Source: CAZSSH01 sp964609825 (GTDB lineage: Bacteria; Verrucomicrobiota; Lentisphaeria; Victivallales; Victivallaceae). Taken from it: 64,000 bases of DNA. The stretch spans positions 1 to 64,000 of the forward strand of contig CAZSSH010000011.1 of assembly GCA_964609825.1 (NCBI GenBank). The letters are read 5' to 3'. Under the pieces are notes generated by a model. The model saw only the letters and a list, made by a program, of their open reading frames with translations, had not been told where the DNA came from and ran no database searches. Of the stretch, positions 9,637 through 19,042 are shown in pieces. Each line of letters opens with the position of its first letter. The stretch's first letter is position 1. The translations under genes were made by a program, and so were the position numbers.

Positions 9637-10662
9637 CTAGTTAAGGTTGGCCTTGATGCGGCTGAGCTCGGCCTCGGCATCGACGCGGAGTTCGCGGATT
9701 AGCTCTTTGACCGAAACGACTTTGTCAACCAACCCGACCGACTGACCGGCCATCAAGGAGCCGTAGTCGATGTCGCCGTCGATGGCGGCGCGGCGCAGCG
9801 CGCCGATCCAGTATTTTTCCACTTCTTCCTGGGCTTGCTGACGGTGGATGAGACCGTCATTGAGCTCTTTCAAGAGCTTGAGCTGCAGGGCACCGAAGTC
9901 GGCGGTGCCCTTGTTGCGCAAGGCGCGGACGGCCACCACCGGGAGCTTGGAGTCGTATTGCGGGGTGGAGACGGCGTCGCGGGCGTTGGCGCGCATAAAC
10001 GCTTCTTTAAACTTGGGATGCACGTTGGATTCCTCGGTCATCACAAAACGGGTTCCGAGCTGTACGCCCGCCGCGCCCATATTCATAATGTGGGCGACCA
10101 TGCGGCCGGTGCCGATGCCGCCGGCGATGAAAATCGGCACTTTGTCGTGAAATTTGTACAGCACTTGCTGCAGGAGAACCATGGTCGAAACGTGGCCGAT
10201 GTGGCCGCCCGCTTCGCTGCCCTCAAGGATGATCCCGTCGGCGCCGAAACGGATCATGCGCTCGGCGATCGATTCGGTGGAGGCAAAGCATAGAACTTTG
10301 GCGCCGGTGGATTTGGCGATCTCGACTTCTTTTTCTTTGGGGAAGCTGCCGGCAAAGATGATAAAGGGTACTTTGACATCCTTGAGCATTTCGAGGTGCG
10401 AGAGGTATGCCGGGGCGATGGTGATCAAATTGACCGCAAACGAGTTGGGGGTCAAGCTTTTGACTTGCTCGATCTGGCTCTTTAAAATATCGGTGGGGGC
10501 GTTGCCGCCGGCCAGACAACCGAAAGCGCCGGCGTTGGAGACCGCCGAAACCAACTTGGGTTCCGAAACCCAGGTCATGGCGCCGCACAAAATCGGATAT
10601 TTAACATTCAAAAATTCGCTGCCGCGCTTCATCAGCTTATCGAGCATCGGTGTGTTTTCCAT
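9637..10662 (-). CDS. FabK-like enoyl-ACP reductase / nitronate monooxygenase family flavoprotein
   Basis: A protein of 341 residues of the FMN-dependent TIM-barrel family that contains FabK and 2-nitropropane dioxygenase. YPILCGAMTWVSEPKLVSAVSNAG marks the N-terminal strand. GADGIILEGSEAGGHIG is the family hallmark and resembles FabK more than nitronate monooxygenases, as does FIAGGIGTGRMVAHIMNMGAAGVQLGTRF in the phosphate-binding region. If FabK, it does the last step of fatty-acid elongation. The start at 10662 follows AGGAAAGGGAGATACTCA, a good ribosome site; the ATG at 10764 would lie upstream of the promoter. It is first in the mreCD-mrdA operon. Confidence 0.8.
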   Translation of the reverse strand: MENTPMLDKLMKRGSEFLNVKYPILCGAMTWVSEPKLVSAVSNAGAFGCLAGGNAPTDILKSQIEQVKSLTPNSFAVNLITIAPAYLSHLEMLKDVKVPFIIFAGSFPKEKEVEIAKSTGAKVLCFASTESIAERMIRFGADGIILEGSEAGGHIGHVSTMVLLQQVLYKFHDKVPIFIAGGIGTGRMVAHIMNMGAAGVQLGTRFVMTEESNVHPKFKEAFMRANARDAVSTPQYDSKLPVVAVRALRNKGTADFGALQLKLLKELNDGLIHRQQAQEEVEKYWIGALRRAAIDGDIDYGSLMAGQSVGLVDKVVSVKELIRELRVDAEAELSRIKANLN

Positions 10663-10712
10663 TGAGTATCTCCCTTTCCTTAAAAAATATACTGGACAAA
10701 AAACTGGTTCAT

Positions 10713-10741
10713 AATATAGCACCGCAAATCCGAAAAGCCAA
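10713..10741 (-). promoter_or_regulatory. Sigma-70-type promoter for the fabK-like/mreC/mreD/mrdA operon
   Basis: Read on the minus strand, TTGGCT (10741-10736) and TATATT (10718-10713) are separated by exactly 17 bases. The -10 box lies about 50 bases before the chosen start at 10662. The same TATATT and 17-base spacing recur before several other genes here. Confidence 0.55.
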
Positions 10742-10871
10742 ATCTTTTTACGGAAACTTTGCAAAAGCCTTAAAAAAATTGTTTTTTTTTGACAAATAAG
10801 GTTGTTTTATTGCCCTTTCGGCATTAAAGTATTCAACGAATATACGAAGTCAATCAAAACGGAGTTTTTTT

Positions 10872-13070
10872 ATGGAAATCGTTGATCTTTTGTCTTATGC
10901 TATTGAGTACAATGCATCCGACTTGTTTGTCAATGCCAACAAAGTGCCGTCGGTCCGGGTGTTGGGAAAAGTTAAAAAACTTGGCGATGAAGTGGTCACG
11001 CTGGAAAAACTGGAGGCCTTTCGCGAGCACGTTTTGGATGACAGCAATAAAATGCTTTATGCCAAAAACGGCAGCTGCGACGCTTCGGTGACGCTGGATG
11101 AGCATCATCGTTTCCGTCTCAATTTTTACTCTTCTTACACTGGCTGCGGCTTTGTCGCCCGGCCGCTGCGGTCCGGCAATGATTTGAATTTAGAGGACCT
11201 CGGTTTGCCAGATATTGTCAACAAGGTTTGCGAGGAGCCGCGCGGCCTCATTTTGGTCGCCGGTACCACCGGGAGCGGCAAATCCACTACCTTGGGCTGC
11301 ATGATCAATCACATCAACCGCAATTTTGAGAAGCACATCATCACCATCGAGGACCCGATCGAGTACACTTATGATGATATCAACAGTCTTGTCACTCAGC
11401 GCGAGATCAACTCGGGCATCCACAGCTTTGCCGACGCTTTGCGCGCCGCCTTGCGCGAGAATCCGGACGTGATCGTGGTCGGCGAAATGCGCGACATGGA
11501 CACCATGCAGACGGCCATCAGCGCCGCGTTAACGGGGCACCTCGTGATCTCCACCATGCACACCGCCAACACCATTCAGGCGGTGGAGCGCATTATCAAC
11601 GTTTTCCCCGAGGAAACGCGCGAACAGGTGTCGGTTGATTTGGGCTTGGCGCTCAACGGGATTTTTGCCCAGCGTCTGGTCTGTTCCTCCGAGGGCAAGA
11701 TGATCCCGGCAATGGAGGTATTGCTCGGCACCTCGCCGATGAAAAAATTGATTGCCAACCGCGATTACCCGGGGATGGAGATGTCGCTCAAGGGAAGCGG
11801 CGAATCCGGCATGGTTACATTTAACCGTGCCATATTCCGCCTTTATTCCGACGGTGTCATCTCGATGCAGGAGGCCGAAAACGCAGTTGATAACAAAGAA
11901 GAATTTCGCTTGCTCACCGGCGGCATGGAGTCGGGTGCTGACTCGTTTCGCAACCACTACGGCGACAAGCGCTCCACTGACGATACCAAAAACATCGATA
12001 TGCGCCGTTTGCTGCGCACCGCCGTCAAGATGGGCGCCAGTGATATGATTCTCTCCTCGGGGGCGGCGCCCAATCTGCGGCTCGACGGCGAATTGCGCGC
12101 CTTGGATCTGCCGCCGTTGCAGGGCGGGGACACCCAGCGGCTCTTGTACAGTATTTTGTCGCAGCGTCAGCGTGTCGAGTTTGAGGAAAAACGCGAAATC
12201 GACCTTGCATTGTCGGTGACGATGAAAAACGACGACGGCAGCGAGCGCAGCCAGCGCTTTCGTATCAACGGCTTCTTTCAGCGCGGGACGGTCGGGGTGG
12301 TGTCGCGTATCGTCAACTCGTCGATCCCCACGCCCGAAATTTTGACCATCCCGCAGCAGATCGTCAACTTTACCAAAAAGGCCCAAGGGCTGATTTTGGT
12401 GACCGGTCCCACCGGCTCCGGGAAATCAACCACACTGGCGAGTTTGATCAACTACGTCAATCGCACGCGTTTCGCCCATATCATCACCATTGAGGACCCG
12501 ATCGAGTACGTGCACGAAAACGTCAACTCTTTGATCGAGCAGCGCGAACTTCACTCCGACACCTTTGGTTTCGCCACCGCGCTCAAATATGCCTTGCGGC
12601 AGGACCCCGATATCATCATGGTCGGGGAAATGCGCGACACCGAGACCATCGGCGCGGCGCTGACCGCGGCCGAAACCGGGCACTTGGTATTCGGCACCTT
12701 GCACACCAACTCGGCGACGCAGACCATCGACCGTATCATCGACACCTTTCCGTCACATCAGCAAAATCAGGTCAAATTGCAACTGGCAAGCGTGCTTTTG
12801 GCGGTGATTTCGCAGCGGTTGCTGACCCGTGTCGACGGTAAGGGCGGCCGCGCGGCCGCATTTGAAGTATTGGTTGGCACGCCGCCGGCGCAGGCCTTGA
12901 TCCGCGAAGGCAAGACCAGTCAGCTGCAATCGGTTTTGGAAACCGGGTTCCGCGACGGGATGGTCACTTTGGAGCGTTCGCTCGAGGACCTCTTCAGCCG
13001 CGGCTTGATCTCGCAGGATGAAATGCGCAGTCTGTTGCGCGATTACAACCCCACCGAGTCCTTTAAATAA
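10872..13070 (+). CDS. Tandem PilT-PilT fusion ATPase of the type IV pilus retraction family
   Basis: A protein of 732 residues made of two complete PilT-like units in one reading frame. The first (about 1-355) has Walker A GTTGSGKST with Lys137, the ITIEDPIEY Asp box, VVGEMRD Walker B and the STMHT His box. The second (about 377-732) starts MRRLLRTAVKMGASDMILSS and has Walker A GPTGSGKST with Lys518 and the same later motifs (IMVGEMRD, GTLHT). Each unit opens with the usual N-terminal 'GASDL' region. PilT hexamers power pilus retraction; ordinary PilT has ~350 residues. The first unit has Thr instead of Pro in Walker A. No other pilus machinery genes are next to it. Confidence 0.92.
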   Translation: MEIVDLLSYAIEYNASDLFVNANKVPSVRVLGKVKKLGDEVVTLEKLEAFREHVLDDSNKMLYAKNGSCDASVTLDEHHRFRLNFYSSYTGCGFVARPLRSGNDLNLEDLGLPDIVNKVCEEPRGLILVAGTTGSGKSTTLGCMINHINRNFEKHIITIEDPIEYTYDDINSLVTQREINSGIHSFADALRAALRENPDVIVVGEMRDMDTMQTAISAALTGHLVISTMHTANTIQAVERIINVFPEETREQVSVDLGLALNGIFAQRLVCSSEGKMIPAMEVLLGTSPMKKLIANRDYPGMEMSLKGSGESGMVTFNRAIFRLYSDGVISMQEAENAVDNKEEFRLLTGGMESGADSFRNHYGDKRSTDDTKNIDMRRLLRTAVKMGASDMILSSGAAPNLRLDGELRALDLPPLQGGDTQRLLYSILSQRQRVEFEEKREIDLALSVTMKNDDGSERSQRFRINGFFQRGTVGVVSRIVNSSIPTPEILTIPQQIVNFTKKAQGLILVTGPTGSGKSTTLASLINYVNRTRFAHIITIEDPIEYVHENVNSLIEQRELHSDTFGFATALKYALRQDPDIIMVGEMRDTETIGAALTAAETGHLVFGTLHTNSATQTIDRIIDTFPSHQQNQVKLQLASVLLAVISQRLLTRVDGKGGRAAAFEVLVGTPPAQALIREGKTSQLQSVLETGFRDGMVTLERSLEDLFSRGLISQDEMRSLLRDYNPTESFK

Positions 13071-13100
13071 TTACTTGATCCGCCCGGGAGGCGCAAAAAT

Positions 13101-16100
13101 ATGATGAAAATTCGTTTGGGGTTAATACTGCTCGGTTTCTGCACCATGGCGTCGCTGGCGGCGATGACGCAGCCGGAAATCATCGCCTCGGCCAAACTGG
13201 CCGAGTTGACCAATTATCCGGATGCCGACACCGTCTTGGTTTATGATCGCGAAAACGCGGTGTATCAGGCCGACGGCACCGCCGTCGAGTCGGACGAGCT
13301 CTATCAAAAAGTCCTGACTGAGAGCGGCAAACGCGACTTGCGCGAGCTGTCGTTTCAGTTTAACGCCACCTACAGCAAACTCTCGGTCAAACTGTTGGAG
13401 ATCATCCGCAAAGACGGCCGGATCGACCCGGTGGACGTTGCCCAAAACAGCAAACTCTCGATCGACTCCTCGCAGATGTCGGCCAATATTTACGATCCCG
13501 CCGACAAAGTCCTTACCGTCACTTTGCCCGACTTGGAGATCGGCGACATGATTCACGTGATCAGCGTCCGCGAGGTCATCAAGCCGCGGATGCCTAATGA
13601 GTGGAGCAATATTTATGTCCTTCAGGGGCAGCTGCCGGTGCTATATTATGAGGTGGCAATCAGTGCGCCCAAAGCGCTGCCGCTCGCTGCGACTGTAATC
13701 AAGGACCCCGTAAAGGACACGGTCACTTTTACCCAAAGCGAAGCCGACGGCCGCGTCGAGTATCTTTGGGTGGCCAAAAATGTGCCGCAGATCATTCCCG
13801 AGCCGGAGATGCCGCCAATTTATATGTGCTGTCAGCGGCTTTTGGTGAGCACGATTCCCGACTGGCAAAAGATTTCCAAGTGGTATTATCAATTGTGCCG
13901 GCCGCACCTTGACAAGGTGACGCTGGAGATGCGCGCCAAAGTGGCCGAGCTGACCCAAAACTGTGCTACGCCTCAGGACAAAATCATGAAGCTCTTTCAG
14001 TTTGTCTCGCAGCAAATCCGCTATATGGGGATCACCGCCGAGTCGGAGTCGCCGGGCTATGAGCCGCATGATGTGTCGCTCACCTTTAACAATCGTTACG
14101 GGGTTTGCCGCGACAAGGCGGCCTTGCTGGTCGCTATGCTCGAGCTTGCCAATATTAAAGCCTATCCGGTGATTTTTAACAGCGGCTACCCCAAGGATGA
14201 GGAAGCAGCCAACATGTATTTCAACCACGCGATTGTGGGAGCCGAGGTCACTCCCGGCGAATACATGCTGATGGACCCCACCTACGAAACCACCCGCGAG
14301 TTGTTTCCGGCCTCGCTGTCGAACATGAGCTATCTGGCCGCGCGCCCCGATGGCGACACTTTGCGCCGCTCGCCGGTGATCGGGGTCGAGCAAAATATGC
14401 TCAATATCACCACCGCCAGTCAGGTCAACAGCGACAATGAACTCGTGGGCCGCACCCAGATCGAGTTTGCCGGGGTCAACGATCAGATGTACCGAGACGC
14501 TTTCTCGCGCTGGCCGGCTGATTACCGGCGGCAGTTTTTTGCCGGCAGACTCAAGCGGTCGCTGCCGGGGGCGGAGCTTTTGGAACTCAAATTTTCGCCC
14601 GCGGATGTCCGAAACATGAAAGAACCCTTAAAGGTGGAGTTCACCTTTTCGGTCAAAAATTACCTTGCCGACGGCGCCGGGGAGTATCTTTTGCCGCTGC
14701 CGACTTTTGGCACCGGTCTCGGCGCGGTCAACTATGTCTTAAATTCGGTCGGGCTCAAGAAACGCAATTTCATGTTGCGCCCCTTTTCAACGTGCGCGGT
14801 GCGCGAAAAATACAGCATCCGGCTGCCGGATTATTGCAAAATCAAATCGCTGCCCGCCAAAACCGAGCTCGGGTATGAGAATCAGTTGAAGTTCAGTCGC
14901 GTTTTTACCGTCAATGCTCCCTTGCTGGTCGGCGAAAGTTATTTCGGCGTCAATACGGTGGAAATCAAGCCCGACGCGTATTTAAAACTCAAAGAGATGC
15001 TGAGCCGGATCGATGCCGATGCCAAGGAGCTGCCGATTGCGGCCAATGATTACAGCAAAGTCGCCGGCTCGGAAGTTGCCGCCGCCTTTCCGGGGGCCGA
15101 CTCGCTGGTGTTTCAGAGCGAGAAGCGCGTCGAGATGCTCGGGCGCGACCGTTGGCTCGTCGAGGACAACCTTCGCCGCAAAATCTTAACCTACGCCGGG
15201 GTAAAAAATTACTCCGAGGTCAAAATCACTTACAATCCGGCCTGGGAAAAAGTGACGGTTTCGGGGCATGTGATTTCGCCCGACGGCAAAATCAATTCGT
15301 TGACCGACAAGGAAATCAATCTCATGGACTCGCCCGCATCGGCCGCCGCGCCGCGCTATCCCGGCGAAAAGATTTTGGTTGTCAATCTTCCCGGCGTCGA
15401 GGTCAACTCGACTATTGTTTTAAGCATCCGGCGCGAAATTTGGAGTCGGCAGCTGTTTGCATTGTACTTCTCGGCGGTGGATGCCGACCCGGTGATGAAA
15501 ATGGTGCTGGAGCTCAAGGCACCCAGAAATGCCGACTTAAAGATTGCACCGACTCCGTTTGAGTTTACTCTCGACAAAAAGTCCGATGGCAAATTTGACA
15601 CTTGGGTTTGGACGGCCCAAAATTTGGAGGCAAGACCCAAGGAGCCCGGTTACGCGGGCGATTATCTCTACGCCCCAACGGTGTTTGTCAGCTCGGGGAG
15701 CTATCTTGAGTTGGCCAAAAAGTTAGGCGAAGCGTTAAAGGCCAGAAGCGTCAATCAGCCGCAGGCCGCCGCCAAAGCCGTAGAGTTGTGCAAAGACCTT
15801 AAAACCGATGATGAAAAAGTCATCGCCATCCGCGATTTCATCGCCAAAAGCATCCGGCCGGTGGGCATTGAGCTCAATGATCTGCCGCTGGAGGCGTTGA
15901 CACCGGCCGATAAAACATTGGCCGACGGTTACGGCAACAGCGCTGACCGCGCCATTTTGTATGCGGCGATGCTCAACGCGGTCAATCTGGAGGGCGAATT
16001 TGTCCCGGTGGCCGCGGATGCGTTTATCCCTTTGGCCGTGGGCAAATTTGAGCGCTATCCCTTAAATATGTTTACCGGCGTGTTGTATAAGGTGAGTACA

Positions 16101-16862
16101 AGGTATTTAAATGACACCAATCAGTATGCCAAACTCGGCACGGTCGCCTCGGTTGACCGGATAGCCTTGGATATCAACAACGGCAAATTGTTTGCGATCA
16201 AAGCCGCCGGGCCGATGCAGAGTGCGACGTTGGTCCATTATGACATCACCGTCAAGAGTGACCGCAGCGCGTCAATTAAGATCGTTGAGAGTTTCCGCGG
16301 CATCGAGTACCAGAGTTTTAAGCAAAAATTCAGCGAAATGCTCCCCGAGGAAAAGAGCCGGTATTTTGAGGAGTTGTTGTTTGCGCTTGATAAAAATGCG
16401 GTGATGACCGGTGAGCCGGTTGTCCGGCTCGATGAGTACCCCGGCCGCCTTGAGTATACGTTTGACATCCCCGGTTTCGCGGTGGGCGGCAAAGAGTATC
16501 TGCAATTTAAGCTTCCCGGCTTTGACGGTTTTGCCGCCAATGTGAGGACCGCTGCCACGGCGCGCAAGACGCCGTTTTTGCGGAGCGGTTTTTCGCTGGA
16601 TGAGCTGGAGTACCGGATCAATATCCCGGCGGGTTATGAGGTAGTCAAAACCATGCCGGCGGTGCGCGAGTCGGGCGCCTTCGGCACGGCCGCCTTTTAT
16701 CAATATTTTAACATCGGCGAAAACATGCTTGCCATCGATTACGGTTTGACGCTTCCGGTGGAGGTTGTGAGTCAGGACAATTATCTCAAACTGGTCAACC
16801 TCCAACGCGAGCTCACCAAGCTTTCCGGCAGCAGCATTATTTTGAAACAGGTTAAGAAATGA
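13101..16862 (+). CDS. Secreted DUF3857/transglutaminase-like protein with a second, degenerate transglutaminase half
   Basis: A protein of 1253 residues with a signal peptide (MMKIRLGLILLGFCTMASLAA). Residues ~50-260 match the DUF3857 type of N-terminal domain. A transglutaminase-like core follows with Cys336 (YGVCRDKA), His376 (FNHAIVGA) and Asp392 (LMDPTYE) in the right order and spacing. A second similar half runs from ~660 to the end; at ~944-955 YGNSADRAILYAAML aligns with the first core, and Ser947 stands where Cys336 does. The family is found in exported or periplasmic proteins of uncertain function. GGGAGG precedes the start. The next gene begins inside its stop (ATGA), so they are coupled. 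Confidence 0.8.
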   Translation: MMKIRLGLILLGFCTMASLAAMTQPEIIASAKLAELTNYPDADTVLVYDRENAVYQADGTAVESDELYQKVLTESGKRDLRELSFQFNATYSKLSVKLLEIIRKDGRIDPVDVAQNSKLSIDSSQMSANIYDPADKVLTVTLPDLEIGDMIHVISVREVIKPRMPNEWSNIYVLQGQLPVLYYEVAISAPKALPLAATVIKDPVKDTVTFTQSEADGRVEYLWVAKNVPQIIPEPEMPPIYMCCQRLLVSTIPDWQKISKWYYQLCRPHLDKVTLEMRAKVAELTQNCATPQDKIMKLFQFVSQQIRYMGITAESESPGYEPHDVSLTFNNRYGVCRDKAALLVAMLELANIKAYPVIFNSGYPKDEEAANMYFNHAIVGAEVTPGEYMLMDPTYETTRELFPASLSNMSYLAARPDGDTLRRSPVIGVEQNMLNITTASQVNSDNELVGRTQIEFAGVNDQMYRDAFSRWPADYRRQFFAGRLKRSLPGAELLELKFSPADVRNMKEPLKVEFTFSVKNYLADGAGEYLLPLPTFGTGLGAVNYVLNSVGLKKRNFMLRPFSTCAVREKYSIRLPDYCKIKSLPAKTELGYENQLKFSRVFTVNAPLLVGESYFGVNTVEIKPDAYLKLKEMLSRIDADAKELPIAANDYSKVAGSEVAAAFPGADSLVFQSEKRVEMLGRDRWLVEDNLRRKILTYAGVKNYSEVKITYNPAWEKVTVSGHVISPDGKINSLTDKEINLMDSPASAAAPRYPGEKILVVNLPGVEVNSTIVLSIRREIWSRQLFALYFSAVDADPVMKMVLELKAPRNADLKIAPTPFEFTLDKKSDGKFDTWVWTAQNLEARPKEPGYAGDYLYAPTVFVSSGSYLELAKKLGEALKARSVNQPQAAAKAVELCKDLKTDDEKVIAIRDFIAKSIRPVGIELNDLPLEALTPADKTLADGYGNSADRAILYAAMLNAVNLEGEFVPVAADAFIPLAVGKFERYPLNMFTGVLYKVSTRYLNDTNQYAKLGTVASVDRIALDINNGKLFAIKAAGPMQSATLVHYDITVKSDRSASIKIVESFRGIEYQSFKQKFSEMLPEEKSRYFEELLFALDKNAVMTGEPVVRLDEYPGRLEYTFDIPGFAVGGKEYLQFKLPGFDGFAANVRTAATARKTPFLRSGFSLDELEYRINIPAGYEVVKTMPAVRESGAFGTAAFYQYFNIGENMLAIDYGLTLPVEVVSQDNYLKLVNLQRELTKLSGSSIILKQVKK

Positions 16863-17464
16863 AGATTGTCACCATCCCGGTCGGACTTTTGGCGACCAAT
16901 TGTTATATCGTTTATCTAGAGCACAACAAGCACCTTTACATCATTGATCCGGGGTGCGACGCCGATGAGATCGTTGATGAGGCGCAGAGCTTTGATTTTA
17001 CTTATGCTGCGATATTGTTTACCCACGGCCACGTCGATCACATCGCCGCCGCCGGGCTGGTCGCCGAAAAACTCAAGATCAAAGACATTTACATCCACCC
17101 CCGCGAGACCGACTTGTTTTACAGCAAAAACAATTGTCTCTTGCCGTATCTGCCGGTGGCGGACAATCTGCCCAAAGTCAACCCCGAGCTCAGGTTTGAC
17201 GACTTTGAGATTTTGGAGCTCCCGGGGCATACCAAGGGCGGCGTCGGCTTTTATTTTCACCAAAATCAGGTGGTGTTTGCCGGGGACACTATTTTTGAGA
17301 ACTCCATCGGCCGCACCGATTTCCCGGGCGGGGATTATGAGCAATTGATTTCCTCGATCCGCAACCGTCTTTTTACGCTTCCCGATCAAGTCAAGCTTTA
17401 TTGCGGGCACGGCGGCCCGACCACGGTGGGGCAGGAGCGGCAGCACAACCCGTATTTGCAGTAA
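16859..17464 (+). CDS. Metallo-beta-lactamase-fold hydrolase, GloB/YcbL-like
   Basis: A compact protein of 201 residues. It has the metal-binding series of the glyoxalase II-like group: FTHGHVDHIAA, LPGHTKGGVG, VFAGDTIFENSIGRTDFPGG and the C-terminal CGHGGPTTVGQE. The length and the GRTDFPGG motif fit the YcbL type of short hydroxyacylglutathione hydrolase-like enzymes, which lack the glutathione-binding C-terminal domain of true GloB. The substrate is therefore open. No export signal is visible, so it should be cytosolic. It overlaps the stop of the transglutaminase-like gene by 4 bases. Confidence 0.85.
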   Translation: MKIVTIPVGLLATNCYIVYLEHNKHLYIIDPGCDADEIVDEAQSFDFTYAAILFTHGHVDHIAAAGLVAEKLKIKDIYIHPRETDLFYSKNNCLLPYLPVADNLPKVNPELRFDDFEILELPGHTKGGVGFYFHQNQVVFAGDTIFENSIGRTDFPGGDYEQLISSIRNRLFTLPDQVKLYCGHGGPTTVGQERQHNPYLQ

Positions 17465-17472
17465 TCAAACAT

Positions 17473-18384
17473 ATGACACCACAGCGCAAACAGTTTTTGA
17501 CGGGGCTGGCTTTTGCCTTTTCGAGTGCGTTTTTTTGGGCGACCAATTATCTCTCCGGACGGGCTTTGATGCGGGTGCAGGCGATTGATCCATTGTCTTT
17601 GACTTTGATTCGCTTTGTCGGGGCGACCGTCCTCATGTTCGCGCTTGGTCTCGCCCTCCGTAAGCCGATGTTTGCCATCACCAAAAAACAGCTGGTCAAC
17701 GCCTTGATCCAAGGCACCATCGGCATGGCGGCAATGAGCATTTTGCTCTACTGGGGGCAACGGACCACCGGTGCGGTGAATTCGTCCATCATTATGACTT
17801 CGATCCCGCTGATGATCGCCATCTTCGGCTTTTTTACCGGCGAAAGGATGAAAAAAAGGCAGGTTTTGGGGATGCTGGTCGCCGCCCTTGGCTGCTTTAT
17901 GGTGATTAAAGTCATCGACCACCGGGGCATCCATCTGGGGAATTTCGGTGCCGGGGATTTTTTTACCTTTGCGGCGGCATTGTGCTGGACGATCTATGTT
18001 TTATGGGGCCGCCGGACGCTGCAAGCGGTGGACGGCTTTGTCTACACCGCCTATGTCTGTCTGGGGGCGATCCCATTGCTGGCGGCGCTGGAAATCATTT
18101 TTTACCGGCATGCGGTGCTGCCGGAGTTTGCCGGACACTGGCTGATTGTCCTTTACATCGTCTTGTTTCCGACCGTGGCCGCCTTTTTCTCCTGGAATCA
18201 GGCGCAAAAAATGATCCCACTGCCGGTGCTTAACGTAATGCAGTACCTGACCCCGGTCTCGGTGTTGATCCTCTCGTGGCCGCTGTTGGGCGAGGGCTCG
18301 ACTTGGCTGCAAATCGCCGGCTCATTGCTGGTCATCCTCGGCGTCGGCGCCGATTCGGAGCTGGTGCGGCGCAAAAAGCCGTGA
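17473..18384 (+). CDS. EamA/DMT-family transporter
   Basis: A protein of 303 residues with about ten predicted membrane helices in two repeats, the standard shape of the drug/metabolite transporter superfamily. The first repeat starts LAFAFSSAFFWATNYLSGRAL and the second GDFFTFAAALCWTIYVLWGRR; each carries the family's small-aromatic membrane pattern. LSWPLLGEGSTWLQIAGSLLVILG is the usual last repeat segment. The start at 17473 (MTPQRKQF) is used since the in-frame ATG at 17401 would overlap the upstream hydrolase; no strong ribosome site is visible. The transported compound cannot be inferred. It converges with the flavin-reductase-like gene, 4 bases away. Confidence 0.85.
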   Translation: MTPQRKQFLTGLAFAFSSAFFWATNYLSGRALMRVQAIDPLSLTLIRFVGATVLMFALGLALRKPMFAITKKQLVNALIQGTIGMAAMSILLYWGQRTTGAVNSSIIMTSIPLMIAIFGFFTGERMKKRQVLGMLVAALGCFMVIKVIDHRGIHLGNFGAGDFFTFAAALCWTIYVLWGRRTLQAVDGFVYTAYVCLGAIPLLAALEIIFYRHAVLPEFAGHWLIVLYIVLFPTVAAFFSWNQAQKMIPLPVLNVMQYLTPVSVLILSWPLLGEGSTWLQIAGSLLVILGVGADSELVRRKKP

Positions 18385-18388
18385 GCCC

Positions 18389-18979
18389 CTACTTGCGGAC
18401 CGCCGGGCCGTCCTTTTTTTTGACCGAGTAGCCGAAGTGGCCGAGACACTCCCCTAAGCCGTAATAATGGCCGTGGACGTAGCACAAAAGATTGTCCTTC
18501 TCCACCAAAAAGCGGCCCTTGTCATCCAAATGGTCCTTGCTTACCTGTACGGCGACAATTTCGGCGATAAACAACGTGTGCGCGCCCAAATCGAGCGTTT
18601 GCAGTACTTTACACTCCAAGGCGAGAGGACACTCCGCCACGATGGGAGCTTTGACTTTGCTGCCCGAGACTGCCGTCCAGTTGCACTCTTTAAACTTATT
18701 AAAGTCGCGTCCCGATTTGACACCGCACCAATCCACTTTTTTGGCCATTGCCACGGTGGGAACGTTGACCGTAAATTCGCCGCTTTGTTTGATCAAATTA
18801 AACGAATGCCGCTCGGGACGGACGGAAATTGACACCATCGGCGGCGCGCTGCAGACGATGCCCGCCCAAGCGACGGTGATGAGGTTGTAACCGTTTTCGC
18901 CGCTGCCGCAACCGGCGAGGACGACGGGGAGGGGGGCCAGCTGGGTGCTGCCGGGCCAGATTTCCTTGGGGTGATCCAT
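18389..18979 (-). CDS. Flavin reductase-like / flavoredoxin family protein
   Basis: A protein of 196 residues with the FMN-binding split-barrel pattern: a short N-terminus ending in a Pro-Leu-Pro-Val-Val strand, NGYNLITVAWAG, then PPMVSISVRPERHSFNLI and GEFTVNVPT. This matches flavoredoxins and flavin reductase-like proteins, which bind FMN and pass electrons. The start at 18979 (MDHPKEIW) follows a very good site, TCAGGAGAAAAA, and rules out the longer frame from 19105. Its own promoter lies at 19014-19042. Its redox partner is not evident nearby. Confidence 0.8.
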   Translation of the reverse strand: MDHPKEIWPGSTQLAPLPVVLAGCGSGENGYNLITVAWAGIVCSAPPMVSISVRPERHSFNLIKQSGEFTVNVPTVAMAKKVDWCGVKSGRDFNKFKECNWTAVSGSKVKAPIVAECPLALECKVLQTLDLGAHTLFIAEIVAVQVSKDHLDDKGRFLVEKDNLLCYVHGHYYGLGECLGHFGYSVKKKDGPAVRK

Positions 18980-19013
18980 TTTTTCTCCTGACAATTTTGT
19001 TACTTTTGTGCAT

Positions 19014-19042
19014 AATTTAACCCTGAAAAACCGATTTTGCAA
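19014..19042 (-). promoter_or_regulatory. Promoter for the flavin reductase-like gene
   Basis: On the minus strand TTGCAA (19042-19037) and TAAATT (19019-19014) are 17 bases apart, and the start codon at 18979 follows about 35 bases after the -10 box with its ribosome site between. Confidence 0.55.

Noticed and set aside
9633..9680. Longer mreC start at 9680
   Set aside because: It would lie inside the upstream coding region and adds a non-MreC segment; MAKKGKK at 9632 fits the family.
10789..10794. TTGACA before the tandem PilT gene as a -35 box
   Set aside because: No acceptable -10 box lies 15-19 bases downstream, so no promoter is called there.
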